Positions 1 through 8,786 of a DNA stretch of 64,000 nucleotides are shown here, in pieces. Within the stretch, counting starts at the first letter, position 1. Each line of letters begins with the position of its first letter. The notes below the pieces were generated by a model, which did no database searches, was not told the DNA's origin, and was given only the letters and a program-made list of their open reading frames with translations. Made by a program: the position numbers and the translations under genes. The DNA is taken from the NCBI GenBank assembly GCA_025360585.1, contig JANYBW010000030.1, forward strand, positions 55,615 through 119,614. The letters are read 5' to 3'. Origin of the DNA: Actinomycetes bacterium (GTDB taxonomy: Bacteria > Actinomycetota > Acidimicrobiia > IMCC26256 > PALSA-610).

Positions 1-1004
1 TCGCCGCGAGGTGCTTCTTCGGTGCGGCGGGCCGCGGCTTCTGCGGCCTCTGCTGCATCGCGGTCGGCATCGGATGGGAGGCGGCTCGCGAAGAACAACA
101 GCAGGCCGCCGATCAACAGAAACGGCGGTTTGGGTAAGCCAGGAACCAGTGCGAGAATCGTGATGGACCCACCGGTGATTTGCATCGTGCGTTTGTGGCG
201 CGTGAGCTGATGCAACAAGTCCGAGCCCAGGTCCGCTTCGGTAGAAGCGCGAGTCACGATCAAACCGCTCGAAAGGCTGATGAGCAATGCAGGGATTTGC
301 GCAACGAGGCCGTCACCAACGGTCAACAGCGAGTAGTGGTTGATCGCGTCATTGAACGACATGTGCTTCTGCACAATGCCAACGACGAACCCGCCGACCA
401 GATTGATCAACACGATCACGATGGCCGCGATTGCGTCACCCTTGACGAACTTCGAAGCACCGTCCATCGCACCGTAGAAGTCGGCTTCATCGGCGATTTC
501 TTTGCGTCGCCGTTTGGCTTCAAACTCATCGATGGTGCCGGCATTGAGATCGGCGTCGATCGCCATCTGCTTACCGGGCATGGCATCCAAGGTGAAACGG
601 GCGGCGACTTCAGCGACGCGCCCAGCACCGTTGGTGATCACGATGAACTGAATCACAATCAGGATCAAAAAGATGACCAAGCCGACAACGACCGAGCCAC
701 CAACCACGAAGTGGCCGAAGCTCTCGATCACTTTTCCGGCAAAGCCGTTGAGCAAGACGAGTCGGGTTACCGAAACGTTGAGCGCGAGGCGAAACAGCGT
801 GGCGATCAACAAAAAGGATGGGAAGATGGAAAAGTCGAGGACTCGAGTGGTGAACATGCTGGAGAGCAGCGCGAGCGTTGCGAGGGCAATGTTGACGACG
901 AGTAACAGATCGAGCAAGACGGTGGGTAGCGGCACGACCATCATCGCGACAATGCCGACGATTGCCGCCGGGATTGCGATTTGACCTAGTCGTGAAGAGT
1001 GCAC
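1..1004 (-). CDS. flhA: FlhA, flagellar export gate protein (N-terminal part; gene runs off left edge)
   Basis: Inner-membrane subunit of the flagellar type III export gate. About 334 codons are visible: a GTG start, several strongly hydrophobic segments in the first 110 residues, then the FHIPEP-family signature (NGAGRVAEVAARF, then DAMPGKQM), an acidic/basic cytoplasmic loop and further membrane segments. The large cytoplasmic C-terminal domain lies outside the window. The GTG was chosen because AGAAGG precedes it and no better start follows before the conserved hydrophobic core. In most relatives flhA directly follows flhB; here about 2.3 kb of foreign-looking DNA separates them, and flhA has its own sigma-28-like promoter at 1071-1098. 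Confidence 0.96.
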   Translation of the reverse strand, partial: MHSSRLGQIAIPAAIVGIVAMMVVPLPTVLLDLLLVVNIALATLALLSSMFTTRVLDFSIFPSFLLIATLFRLALNVSVTRLVLLNGFAGKVIESFGHFVVGGSVVVGLVIFLILIVIQFIVITNGAGRVAEVAARFTLDAMPGKQMAIDADLNAGTIDEFEAKRRRKEIADEADFYGAMDGASKFVKGDAIAAIVIVLINLVGGFVVGIVQKHMSFNDAINHYSLLTVGDGLVAQIPALLISLSSGLIVTRASTEADLGSDLLHQLTRHKRTMQITGGSITILALVPGLPKPPFLLIGGLLLFFASRLPSDADRDAAEAAEAAARRTEEAPRG

Positions 1005-1070
1005 GGAACCTTCTAAGGAACCGGGCCGTCCTTGGCTACCGGACGCGTCTCATCCAACAAACGCATGGTC

Positions 1071-1098
1071 TGATCGGCCCATAGCCGCGCGACCTGAG
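1071..1098 (-). promoter_or_regulatory. Putative sigma-28-type promoter of flhA
   Basis: On the minus strand the sequence reads CTCAG, 16 nt, CCGATCA, the same layout as the boxes before flgB, fliM, fliC and fliD in this window. It lies about 67 nt upstream of the flhA GTG. A 17-codon open frame starting with ATG at 1066 lies between it and flhA. Assignment to FliA/WhiG is by resemblance to the known GCCGATAA-type minus-10 element. Confidence 0.55.
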
Positions 1099-1130
1099 GC
1101 TTGCGTTATCGGGGAGGTTTAGGGAATGCT

Positions 1131-2540
1131 TCAGGATTCGAATGTGGTGGCCCGCGAGCTACGGGCCCGCTCTGCGAGCGCGTCGGCGCCTACGGCTGCG
1201 AGGATGATCAATGTGGTTTCGGCGGGAGCGCGCAATCTCGTTTGTGCGTACAGTGCCATGGCGGCGAGCGTCACGGCGGCGGCTGGTTGCATGACAATAA
1301 AGGCGAATCGGCGATTGCGTCGCAATAACCGCGCCAATCCGAGACCCGCGAATGGCATGAGCACGAAGTACATGATGAGGCCGCTCGAAGTGACCCACCG
1401 TTCCCGACTCTCGCCCTGGTTGTAGCCGATCATGTCGAGCGGGCGATACAAATTCCAAAGTCGTGCAACTCGGGTCAGCGCGACGCGCGGAAGTTGTGAA
1501 GCGTTCGCCTTGAGATAATCGAGGCCTTTGCGTTTGTAAAATCCAGAGATCACCGACGCGTCAACTGGCCCGAGTGCAGCCAACTGGTCACTTGTAAATA
1601 AGCAGGGCGGCGAAGGGATCCAAAGCCCTGTCAACGTTCCGTGAAACGACGGCTGGCAGTACGATCCAGCGAATGTAATTCCATCGTTCGTTGAGAGCGT
1701 GACGCGCCGTTCAAAACGCGCGTTGTTATACACGATCCACGGTGTCACGACGATAGCCATTCCTAAAACGATCGGCATCGCATTGCGAACCATCGTCATC
1801 AACCGCCGCCGGGACGCGTCGGATGACCAGACGCTGGCGACAACGGTTAATGGTGCAATCAAAGCAAGTTCCGCCCTGGTCAGCGCCAAGAATCCACATA
1901 AGACACCTACCATCCAACGCGAATGTTTGGACGCCCCGTGCCCTTTGCTGAGGAGGGCCAGCGCGATCAACGACACGAGGAAGATCGCGATTGTCTCGCT
2001 CATGATCACCCCATCGTTCACCCAAAGAAACGGATACGTCGCGCTGATCCATCCTGCGATCAGCGCAGTTCTTAGGCCCCGAGATCGAAAAACGATCAGT
2101 GTGATCAGCCCAACATTGACGGTGCCGAGTAGCGCTAGGAACATCCGATGTTCGCGCACATGCGTGCGTTCGATTGTGCCGAGCGGGAATCGCGTCTCGT
2201 CTGCAACCCACGACAGCGGAAGGTGATCGAAAGCGAATGACACTCCACCGAGTACAACTGTGGTCATTGGAGGATGCTCGGCTAATGGGAGATGACTCGG
2301 AGCCGGCCCGGCGAAACCGCCGCCCCGGGCTAACACGTTTGCCGTTGTGTTGTAATTCACTTGGTCATTCTCACCGGTGCATTCGCTGTGGTAAACGCCA
2401 ACGACAACGCTTTTGATCTTCAGCACACACGGGCCGGCTTTAACTACCATCACATACGAGACTCGAACGGTCGCCGCGACCAACAAAATCAACAGGAAAT
2501 GCCTAGATCTTCTGAGAGTGATGGGTTCGTTGGCGTGCAT
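1131..2540 (-). CDS. GT39-like polytopic membrane glycosyltransferase
   Basis: A 469-aa protein with an N-terminal basic stretch, a first membrane helix at about residues 15-33 and roughly ten further hydrophobic segments. The AEHPP motif at about 87-91, followed by a hydrophobic run, and the later YPFLWVNDGVIMSE segment are typical of actinobacterial PMT/ArnT-like (GT39 family) transferases. These use polyprenyl-phosphate sugars and act at the outer face of the membrane. The acceptor cannot be read from the sequence. It sits between flhB and flhA, where no such gene is usual, next to an IS fragment, so it was probably inserted. A link to glycosylation of a surface protein is only suggested by the pseudaminic acid genes further along. 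Confidence 0.78.
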   Translation of the reverse strand: MHANEPITLRRSRHFLLILLVAATVRVSYVMVVKAGPCVLKIKSVVVGVYHSECTGENDQVNYNTTANVLARGGGFAGPAPSHLPLAEHPPMTTVVLGGVSFAFDHLPLSWVADETRFPLGTIERTHVREHRMFLALLGTVNVGLITLIVFRSRGLRTALIAGWISATYPFLWVNDGVIMSETIAIFLVSLIALALLSKGHGASKHSRWMVGVLCGFLALTRAELALIAPLTVVASVWSSDASRRRLMTMVRNAMPIVLGMAIVVTPWIVYNNARFERRVTLSTNDGITFAGSYCQPSFHGTLTGLWIPSPPCLFTSDQLAALGPVDASVISGFYKRKGLDYLKANASQLPRVALTRVARLWNLYRPLDMIGYNQGESRERWVTSSGLIMYFVLMPFAGLGLARLLRRNRRFAFIVMQPAAAVTLAAMALYAQTRLRAPAETTLIILAAVGADALAERARSSRATTFES

Positions 2541-2748
2541 AGAATTCCTGTGGTGTGCGTGTCTTCATTGTGCTTCGACCTCCGCCGTAGCGCAATGAAG
2601 AGTATGGGGTTTCACGCTGTAGCTATTGAAGATTGCTCGGTGCATCGCCCGACGAGGTTTGTAAGTTTTTGCCTTTGCTAAATCGGATGGTCCGAACGTC
2701 GCTGGCATCGTCGATGCATCTTTGGGTGCTGTCGAGCGCCGCCGATCG

Positions 2749-2940
2749 TTAGCCGATTGTTACTTTGAAGAGATTCATCGAACCACAGGTTTGGTCTGGA
2801 ACGAAGATACTCACGAGAATCTGGTTCCCCGTGACGGATGCGAACTCAACATGTTCTTTTCCAGCGTAATCAAACGTTCCGCTAACCGAGGGTGTAGGAG
2901 GATTTATAGCCAGAAGTTGTGGATGACGGTGTTGTTTTTG
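2749..2940 (-). pseudogene. Possible 3' remnant of a secreted-protein gene (PPC-like domain)
   Basis: The last 45-50 codons before a TAA at 2749 read like a beta-sandwich domain end: GTFDYAGKEHVEF, then TGNQILVSIF, then QTCGSMNLFKV. That pattern recalls bacterial pre-peptidase C-terminal (PPC) domains. The same frame stays open further upstream but becomes low-complexity and runs antisense to the transposase fragment, so the 5' part appears to have been lost. No start codon or signal peptide can be assigned. The rest of 2541-3012 shows no other gene; a small 7-bp hairpin lies at 2979-2998. Confidence 0.3.
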
Positions 2941-3012
2941 GGCGCGGCGTACCTTCCTACTTGACCGTAGAAGTGTTTGCCAGCGTTGACGCGCTGGCGA
3001 GGAAGGAACGCC

Positions 3013-3190
3013 ATGTTGAATGTAGTAGCTGATACCGAAGTGTGCACGGACGATCGGTTGTCGCTGGACGCGATCTGTCGTGATGGGGCGCGAGGGATGC
3101 TCGCCGCAGCGTTGGAGGAAGAAGCCGCCGCGTATATCGAATCGTTCGTCGATCACGTCGGCGACGATGGGCACGCCCGTATAGCTCATG
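3013..3190 (+). mobile_element. Truncated IS256-family transposase (N-terminal fragment)
   Basis: Starting at ATG 3013, with GGAAGGA seven nt upstream, the product contains LDAICRDGARGMLAAALEEE followed by AAYIESFVDH. This matches the opening of actinobacterial IS256/Mutator-type transposases (usual form L-D-E-I-C-R-E-G-A-R-R-M-L-x-A-A-L-E). Only about 57 of roughly 400 residues remain. The DDE catalytic region is absent and the frame runs into a 51-bp tandem repeat. I could not find terminal inverted repeats. It marks an old insertion between flhB and flhA. Confidence 0.7.
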
Positions 3191-3333
3191 GTCCCTGTGT
3201 AACGCCGTGGCGGGCTTGTGGTGGTGACCAGCGCGGTTGTGGTCCCTATGTAATGCCGTGGCGGGCTTGTGGTGGTGACCAGCGCGGTTGTGGTCCCTAT
3301 GTAATGCCGTGGCGGGCTTGTGGTGGTGACCAG
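3191..3333. repeat. 51-bp tandem repeat, 2.8 copies, abutting the flhB stop codon
   Basis: Copies begin at 3191, 3242 and 3293 with the GTCCCTRTGTAAYGCCGTGG start. The second and third are identical over their shared length and the first differs at two positions. The third ends at 3333, and the flhB stop codon occupies 3334-3336. The junction between units can form a short GACCA/TGGTC hairpin. On the plus strand all copies stay in frame with the transposase fragment, but nothing suggests that this is translated. Confidence 0.9.
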
Positions 3334-4431
3334 TTATGCGTCGACGAGTTCGCGGCCGAATTCGTGGTAGCCCTCGGCCCGGCCGAGCGCCCGCAGCGAG
3401 AAGATGAACGCCAGTAGGTGCGCAACTGCCTCGTACATTTCGATCGGGATGAGCTGGCCAACCTCGCAGACTTTGTAGAGCGCGCGGGCCGTCGTGGGTT
3501 CGTGCACGATTGGTACGCCAGCTTTGGTGGCTTCCAGACGAATCCGTAACGCGAGATGATCAGCGCCCTTCGCTAGAACTTCCGGTGCGCCCTTCACCGC
3601 GTCGTATCGCAGTGCGACGGCGAAGTGGGTCGGGTTCACAACTACAACGTCGGCTTGGCCAACCATGCGCAGCATTCGGTTGCGGCCAACGGCTTGTTGG
3701 CGGGAGCGAATTGCTTGGCGAACTTTCGGATCACCTTCTTGTTGTTTGTATTCGTCTTGGATCTCTTGTTTGGTCATCATGAGATCCTTGTTGATTCTTC
3801 GTTTCGCCACGATGTAATCGACGGCTGCAATCACCAGGCCGATACCCGCGATGTTGCGCATCAAGGTCATCGCGGTGCCGGTGGTGAGGGTCACAACGGT
3901 CGTGGTCGTCACGCCGGGCCGAGCGAGCGTGACCATAAGGTGGCTCACCGTCGGGAAGGCGATCAACCCCAACAGGACGACCTTCACGAGCGCCTTGGTG
4001 AGCTCCCACCATGCCTGTGGGCTCACGATGCGCTTAAGCCCTTTCATGAGCGAAAGGTGTTTGAAATCGGGCTTCAATTTCTTCCATGCCGGCTTCAGCC
4101 CAACCTGGCCGAGGTTCACGACGATCGAAACCAACAGCAGTCCCAGCACGATCGGTGCCGCCACGAGCGCGCCTACGATAAGCGCTTCTCCCGCGAAACT
4201 CATGGCGCGTTCCTGGCTCGGTGCCGCGATGATGGTCGCCATTTTTGCGAGAAGTCGCGGCAGGGTGCGAATGCCTTGTTGGACCGACGCTTGTAGCAGC
4301 ACGGTGGTGGTGAGCACACTCACCCACGTGACGAGATCAGGAGTCTTTGCGACCTGGCCCTTCTCGCGCGCTTCGCGCTTGCGTTTCGCAGTGGGCTTTT
4401 CGGTTTTTTGAGATTTGTCACCTCCGGCCAT
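3334..4431 (-). CDS. flhB: FlhB, export gate substrate-specificity switch
   Basis: A 365-aa membrane protein of the flagellar type III export gate. The basic N-terminal tail (KTEKPTAKRKREAREKGQV) is followed by four hydrophobic segments within residues 34-210 and a cytoplasmic domain carrying the autocleavage motif NPTH at 266-269. Cleavage between N and P switches export from rod/hook to filament substrates. Length and motif order are normal for the family. The start lies 12 nt after fliR. The gene ends directly at the 51-bp tandem repeat, so its transcript probably runs into the inserted segment. Confidence 0.97.
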   Translation of the reverse strand: MAGGDKSQKTEKPTAKRKREAREKGQVAKTPDLVTWVSVLTTTVLLQASVQQGIRTLPRLLAKMATIIAAPSQERAMSFAGEALIVGALVAAPIVLGLLLVSIVVNLGQVGLKPAWKKLKPDFKHLSLMKGLKRIVSPQAWWELTKALVKVVLLGLIAFPTVSHLMVTLARPGVTTTTVVTLTTGTAMTLMRNIAGIGLVIAAVDYIVAKRRINKDLMMTKQEIQDEYKQQEGDPKVRQAIRSRQQAVGRNRMLRMVGQADVVVVNPTHFAVALRYDAVKGAPEVLAKGADHLALRIRLEATKAGVPIVHEPTTARALYKVCEVGQLIPIEMYEAVAHLLAFIFSLRALGRAEGYHEFGRELVDA

Positions 4432-4443
4432 CGTTGCGCTGCC

Positions 4444-5193
4444 TTATCCGCCGAGAAACGATCGCACGCCCATGTTCACCAAGTTGGAGACCGCGGGAGA
4501 AAGCAACGGAATTGCCAGGGCTACTACGAGCATCGTGACACCAATACGTACGGGAAATGCTAACGAAAACACATTGAGCGAAGGCGCAGCGCGCGAAACC
4601 AAACCCATGGAAAGCTCAGAGAGAAACAAACAAGCAACAACCGGCCCAGCGATCTCGAGTGCCGCAACAAATAGCTGTGCGAGGTTCAAGGTCAGTACTT
4701 TGGCGATCACGTTGGGCTGATACGCATCGGCTGGTATGAGTCGAAAGGATTCGAAGAATCCGCGAGCGATCAGTAGGTGGCCGTTCGATGCGAACAACAT
4801 CGTCGTTGCGAGCAGTTGGTAGAACCGGCCGAACAGTGAGGTGGTGGTGTCGGCGAACGGGTCGTACAACGTCGAGATGGAGAACCCTGCGAATACGTCG
4901 ATCAACGCGCCAGCACTTTGAATTGCGGCCATGAGCATCACCATGGTGAGCCCCATCGCCAGCCCGACGAGTGCTTGGGTGAGCATCGCCGCCGCGAACG
5001 GCCCTACTTCGAGGCTCGGATTCTCTTTCAACTGCGGCCCCACGCTCAACGCAAGCGCGGCGGCGAGGCCAGCCTTGACTGTTACCGGAATTGATTTGTT
5101 ATTGAACGGCGGCGCGATCAAAAAGAACACCGACGCTCGAATGAGCGCGAGTGCAAACCCTGCGAGGGTTGCAACATCAACGGCGATCTTCAT
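4444..5193 (-). CDS. fliR: FliR, flagellar export gate component
   Basis: A 249-aa polytopic protein of the export gate core (FliP5FliQ4FliR1). It has six or so hydrophobic segments and the family-typical tracts FFLIAPPFNNKSIPVTVKAG near residue 25 and GFSISTLYDPFADTTTSLFG near 105. It lies between fliQ (39 nt gap) and flhB (12 nt gap) in the standard order. No fusion to FlhB is present, unlike in some clostridia. Confidence 0.96.
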   Translation of the reverse strand: MKIAVDVATLAGFALALIRASVFFLIAPPFNNKSIPVTVKAGLAAALALSVGPQLKENPSLEVGPFAAAMLTQALVGLAMGLTMVMLMAAIQSAGALIDVFAGFSISTLYDPFADTTTSLFGRFYQLLATTMLFASNGHLLIARGFFESFRLIPADAYQPNVIAKVLTLNLAQLFVAALEIAGPVVACLFLSELSMGLVSRAAPSLNVFSLAFPVRIGVTMLVVALAIPLLSPAVSNLVNMGVRSFLGG

Positions 5194-5232
5194 TGGGCAG
5201 GCGGCATCAATCGAAGGGATAAAAGGGGAGGG

Positions 5233-5502
5233 CTATCGAATCAGGTTCGGAACCATGTCGAACAGGTTGTGGGTGAAATCGATCACCTGCGAGAGCATCC
5301 AGTTGCCAGCCAGCACGATGACTATCGCGATCCCTGCAAGTTTGGGTACGAACGCCAGCGTCTGTTCTTGGATCTGCGTCGCGGATTGAATCATGCCGAT
5401 CCCTAAACCAATCAGCAACGAAACGATGAGAATCGGCCCGGCCAGTTTCGTGGCCAAGATGATTGATTGGGTGGCGATTTCGATAACGGATGAGTCGTTC
5501 AT
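5233..5502 (-). CDS. fliQ: FliQ, flagellar export gate component
   Basis: An 89-aa protein with two membrane helices (about residues 14-38 and 54-74), matching the usual FliQ length. The frame stays open upstream within fliP, but ATG at 5502 (MNDSSVIEIATQS) gives the family-typical N-terminus. It sits 11 nt downstream of the fliP stop, in the order fliP-fliQ-fliR. Confidence 0.95.
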   Translation of the reverse strand: MNDSSVIEIATQSIILATKLAGPILIVSLLIGLGIGMIQSATQIQEQTLAFVPKLAGIAIVIVLAGNWMLSQVIDFTHNLFDMVPNLIR

Positions 5503-5513
5503 AGGTACCTCAG

Positions 5514-6386
5514 CTAATGGAAACTGGTGATGAGTGATTTGATGATGAGCCCCCAACCGTCGACCATGACGAAGAGCAAGAGCTTGAAGGGAAGCGAAAC
5601 CAACACGGGTGGCAGCATGAACATGCCCATGGACATCAGGGTCGACGACACCACCATGTCGATGATCAAAAATGGGACAAAGATCACGAAGCCAATAATG
5701 AATGCGGTCTTTATCTCCGAAAGTACGAACGCAGGGATCAGAGCGGTGAGCTGCACGTCTTCGCGTTTGTTGGGAATCTTGGCGTGGCTCGCTTTGAGGA
5801 ACAAGTTGAGTTCGCCGGCGCGGGTTTGGCGCAACATGAACGACTTCAGCGGAACTTGTGTTGATTTCCACGCCTGATCAAAGGTCTTGTCGCCCTTGAG
5901 CAGTGGCTGCAACCCAGTCTCGTTCACCGTGGTAAGCGTCGGGCCCATCACGAACAGCGAGAGAAACAGGCTCAGCCCAACCACGACTTGATTTGGGGGG
6001 ATGGATTGCACTCCCAGCGCGTTACGCGTCAGTGAGAGAACGATCACGATGCGCGTGAAGCTCGTCATCATCATGAGCAGGGCTGGTGCGACGGCTAGCA
6101 CCGTCATCAACAAGATGATAAGGACGCTCTGGCCAGGCTTCTTTTTTGCGTTGTCTTTGGTGTTCTTCGAACCGTCCAGATTCGGAACATCAATCGAAAT
6201 GGTTGCCTTGTTGCCGATTGTCGTGGGAGTCGTAACGCCGGCTCCCGCAGCACCCGCGGCATAGGCAGGAACCGCGGTAACGGATACCGCCAGTGCGGAT
6301 GCGCAGACAGTGCCGATCAACAGCGCCAAGGTGCACAGCGCGAATCGCACGCGGCGGGTAGGAACGGTTCTTGGTGTAGAGGACAT
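5514..6386 (-). CDS. fliP: FliP, flagellar export gate component
   Basis: A 290-aa export gate subunit with a cleavable signal peptide (residues about 1-40: basic start, long hydrophobic run, AVPAYA end), followed by membrane segments and FliP signatures such as MMTSFTRIVIVLSLTRNALG and PPNQVVVGLSLFLS. ATG at 6386 is preferred over the ATG 27 nt upstream because GGAAAGG lies 7 nt before it, while the earlier ATG has no ribosome-binding site. Confidence 0.96.
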   Translation of the reverse strand: MSSTPRTVPTRRVRFALCTLALLIGTVCASALAVSVTAVPAYAAGAAGAGVTTPTTIGNKATISIDVPNLDGSKNTKDNAKKKPGQSVLIILLMTVLAVAPALLMMMTSFTRIVIVLSLTRNALGVQSIPPNQVVVGLSLFLSLFVMGPTLTTVNETGLQPLLKGDKTFDQAWKSTQVPLKSFMLRQTRAGELNLFLKASHAKIPNKREDVQLTALIPAFVLSEIKTAFIIGFVIFVPFLIIDMVVSSTLMSMGMFMLPPVLVSLPFKLLLFVMVDGWGLIIKSLITSFH

Positions 6387-6422
6387 GGCGACCTTTCCGG
6401 CCGGACAGTCCATGGGCGTGCG

Positions 6423-6875
6423 TTACTTGCGAGTGGTTTTCTCGCGCACGTTCTCCATGAACGTCTTCCATGTCGGGAATTGCCCCTGAGTAGGGGAACC
6501 AAGAAGCGCCGTCCGTTGGGCTTCGAGTGAATCGATTGCGATGCCGTCAGCATTAGTCACGTAGACATCGTTGAGATCGTGGTGGAATTCGGCTTCGGAA
6601 AGCATCGTGATTTGGTGTTCGGTGATGCCGAGTACAAGCGTTTTTCCGGCCGCGTGAACCACTGCAAGTTGCGCGTTGCGACCGAGGCCCTTGCGGGCAA
6701 GAATTTCGAGTTGCGGAGCAGCCGATCGATTGGCTTGGCTCTTGGCGAGGCCGCCGTTGCCGAGAACGATTCCGCGCTTGCGCATGAAACCTGCAGCAAG
6801 AAACATCAAGCCGAGCACGATTCCCAGTGAAACCACCAGGCGCACCAGCAAAGTGAGCACGGACGCATCAAGCAT
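6423..6875 (-). CDS. fliO: FliO, flagellar export gate assembly factor
   Basis: A 150-aa protein with one N-terminal membrane helix (about residues 5-28: VLTLLVRLVVSLGIVLGLMF) and a basic cytoplasmic domain with the pattern LEILARKGLGRNAQLAVVHA seen in FliO. FliO helps assemble the FliP/FliQ/FliR core. The ATG at 6875 lies just after the fliN stop (4 nt), and translation is probably coupled. The sequence is poorly conserved in general, so position between fliN and fliP is part of the evidence. Confidence 0.88.
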   Translation of the reverse strand: MLDASVLTLLVRLVVSLGIVLGLMFLAAGFMRKRGIVLGNGGLAKSQANRSAAPQLEILARKGLGRNAQLAVVHAAGKTLVLGITEHQITMLSEAEFHHDLNDVYVTNADGIAIDSLEAQRTALLGSPTQGQFPTWKTFMENVREKTTRK

Positions 6876-6879
6876 GGAA

Positions 6880-7773
6880 TTACGCGACCGCTTCGGCGCC
6901 CGCGACGATTTCCGCGATCCGAATTCCGAATTCTTCGTCGATGACGACAACTTCACCGCGGGCAATGAGCGTGCCGTTCACGAGCACATCTACCGGGCTA
7001 CCTGCCGCGCGATCGAGTTCGATGACGACACCAGGGGTCAGGGCCAAGAGATCACGAACAGTCATTCGCTTGCGGCCCAGCTCCGCGGTGACGCCCATCT
7101 CAACGTCGTGAAGTAGCGCAAGTGAGCGGGGCTCGACCAGGTTGATCATCGCGTCGTTGAGTTGCTCGAACTCGTGGCGCGTGACGTTGTCGGGAGTCGC
7201 AGGCACTCGGCCTTGCGTTCGCGAAGCAGACGCCGACGCGGCGGGCGCGTGTTGCGCTACTGAGGTACCAGTCGGGGCAGCACTCGGAGCTGAACCGTCG
7301 AGTGAAATTTCTGCGCCAATTTCGATGATGAATGCCGCGATGCGTTCGGAGCCTTCGATCATCGAATAGATCACGAACTCATGGTCGGCCGGTGCGTTGG
7401 CGGCAAGGTCGCCGACGGTGATTTCTTCGGGGGAGTCGAAGGTCATGTCCGCGGCGGCGGAATTGGCCAAGGAAGTCGTTGCCGCGCTGATGACTGGCGC
7501 GAGCGCGGTAAGCATTGCTTCATCAGGCGCGAGCCGTTCGAGCTGCACTCCGAGCGACTCTGCGACGACCAGATAGAAGCCTCCGGCGTAGCCCGTGAGC
7601 GATTCCAATTGCGCGACGCGGACGTTGCCACTGGGGAGATGTTCGGCGGCCGGCGTCGCAGTCTTCGGGCGGCCCACGCCCAGGATGACATCGCCACCCA
7701 TCGCTTGTTCAAGCGCAGTCGCGACGGCCATAGCGACCGCATTGGTCGCGGTGAGTTCTGTGATGATGCTCAT
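6880..7773 (-). CDS. fliN: FliN/FliY-type flagellar switch protein
   Basis: A 297-aa C-ring protein. The C-terminal 85 residues form a SpoA/FliN domain ([20 protein letters not shown], then [20 protein letters not shown]). The first 150 or so residues form a separate alpha/beta domain that resembles the CheC-like part of FliY. The strongly conserved acidic-Asn phosphatase motifs of CheC are not evident, so phosphatase activity is uncertain. A linker rich in Ala, Ser and Thr joins the two. The ATG overlaps the fliM stop by 4 nt (ATGA). The product binds FliM and the export apparatus at the base of the motor. Confidence 0.93.
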   Translation of the reverse strand: MSIITELTATNAVAMAVATALEQAMGGDVILGVGRPKTATPAAEHLPSGNVRVAQLESLTGYAGGFYLVVAESLGVQLERLAPDEAMLTALAPVISAATTSLANSAAADMTFDSPEEITVGDLAANAPADHEFVIYSMIEGSERIAAFIIEIGAEISLDGSAPSAAPTGTSVAQHAPAASASASRTQGRVPATPDNVTRHEFEQLNDAMINLVEPRSLALLHDVEMGVTAELGRKRMTVRDLLALTPGVVIELDRAAGSPVDVLVNGTLIARGEVVVIDEEFGIRIAEIVAGAEAVA

Positions 7774-8684
7774 CGCATCCTCTCGGAGTAGTTGTCAACG
7801 ATTAAGCAAGCGAGGCGTTTGCCGCGGCGGCCAGTTACGGCCTGATAACACGCCACACCATCGACCATGACGGTCACCGGCATCTCGACGGGATGTTCGA
7901 GTGGCACGATGTCACCGACTTGGAGGTCGAGTACGTCTTGGGCAAGCAACGAGACGGTTTCGAACACGACTGAAAGTTCAACGGGAACATCGTTCATGAT
8001 GTCGACGATCGAATCAGTCCATTGCTGCGGGTCTTTGGTTGAGTGATCGGCAAAGAGCTGTTGGCTCGCGAGCGTCTCAAGCACTGGTTGCATCGTGTTG
8101 TACGGAATGCACAGCGAAGAGGTTCCGCGTTTGTCGCCGATACGGGTCTCGAACGAGATCGCAAGGACCATGTCGCTCGGTGCTGCGATTTGTGCGAACT
8201 GCGGATTGAATTCCTGCGAGAGAATTTCGGCTTCGATCCGCACGAGCGTTTCGTAAGCGTATTCGAGCTCCCGTAGGGCACGTTCGACCAGTGACCGCAT
8301 CAGGTTCGATTCGATCTCAGTGAGCGGCCGTTTTGGGCTCAGTGCTTCACCGCTTCCACCCAGCAAACGGTCGACGGCGGTGAACGCGATCGGCAACGGA
8401 AACTGCATGACTGCCGCGCCAGGAAGCGGGTTCAGCGAAAGAATCGCGAGGTACGACGGGTTCGGCAAGGAGCGTACGTATTCGTCGTACGTGAGCTGCT
8501 CGACGGAACTCAGTGTCACCTGGCCGATAGCGCGCAAGGTGGTTGCGAAGACGGTGGAGAGTTGTCTCGCGAACGTCTCGTGGACGATCTGAAATGCGCG
8601 GACGTGATCGCGACTGAACTTGCTGGGTCGCCGGAAATCAAATGGGAGTGGGATCCCTTTTCCGAGTTTCGCTTTGGCAGCCAC
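7770..8684 (-). CDS. fliM: FliM, flagellar motor switch protein
   Basis: The C-ring protein that receives CheY-P and sets rotation direction. The body matches FliM well: [18 protein letters not shown] near residue 15, [20 protein letters not shown], a [18 protein letters not shown] strand region and a SpoA-type C-terminus ([13 protein letters not shown]). Two in-frame GTG codons exist, at 8690 and 8684. I chose 8684 because the promoter element CCGATGA ends at 8691, so a transcript would begin at about 8684 and be leaderless. The same CCGATGA-N6-GTG spacing occurs at the 20150 gene. The canonical N-terminal CheY-binding peptide is not obvious. Confidence 0.94.
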   Translation of the reverse strand: MAAKAKLGKGIPLPFDFRRPSKFSRDHVRAFQIVHETFARQLSTVFATTLRAIGQVTLSSVEQLTYDEYVRSLPNPSYLAILSLNPLPGAAVMQFPLPIAFTAVDRLLGGSGEALSPKRPLTEIESNLMRSLVERALRELEYAYETLVRIEAEILSQEFNPQFAQIAAPSDMVLAISFETRIGDKRGTSSLCIPYNTMQPVLETLASQQLFADHSTKDPQQWTDSIVDIMNDVPVELSVVFETVSLLAQDVLDLQVGDIVPLEHPVEMPVTVMVDGVACYQAVTGRRGKRLACLIVDNYSERMR

Positions 8685-8690
8685 AGTCAC

Positions 8691-8718
8691 TCATCGGCGA
8701 TGAGGCTGCACAGTTGAG
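8691..8718 (-). promoter_or_regulatory. Putative sigma-28-type promoter of fliM
   Basis: Minus strand CTCAA, 16 nt, CCGATGA, identical in both boxes to the flgB promoter. It fills part of the 96-nt fliL-fliM gap, the largest gap from fliM to flhB, and would start transcription at the second GTG of fliM. It implies that fliM-fliN-fliO-fliP-fliQ-fliR-flhB can be transcribed independently of the upstream operon. Confidence 0.65.
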
Positions 8719-8786
8719 GAATAGGCCAAACGAACTATGCAGCTGTGATTTGGGCCGTCCCTTCGGCCGATATGGTGCGGCGGGGT

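Noticed and set aside
180..905. Long plus-strand open frame opposite flhA
   Set aside because: Rich in Asp, His and Arg with no ribosome-binding site; it is the antisense shadow of flhA. The same applies to most long plus-strand frames opposite fli, pil and tRNA-synthetase genes.
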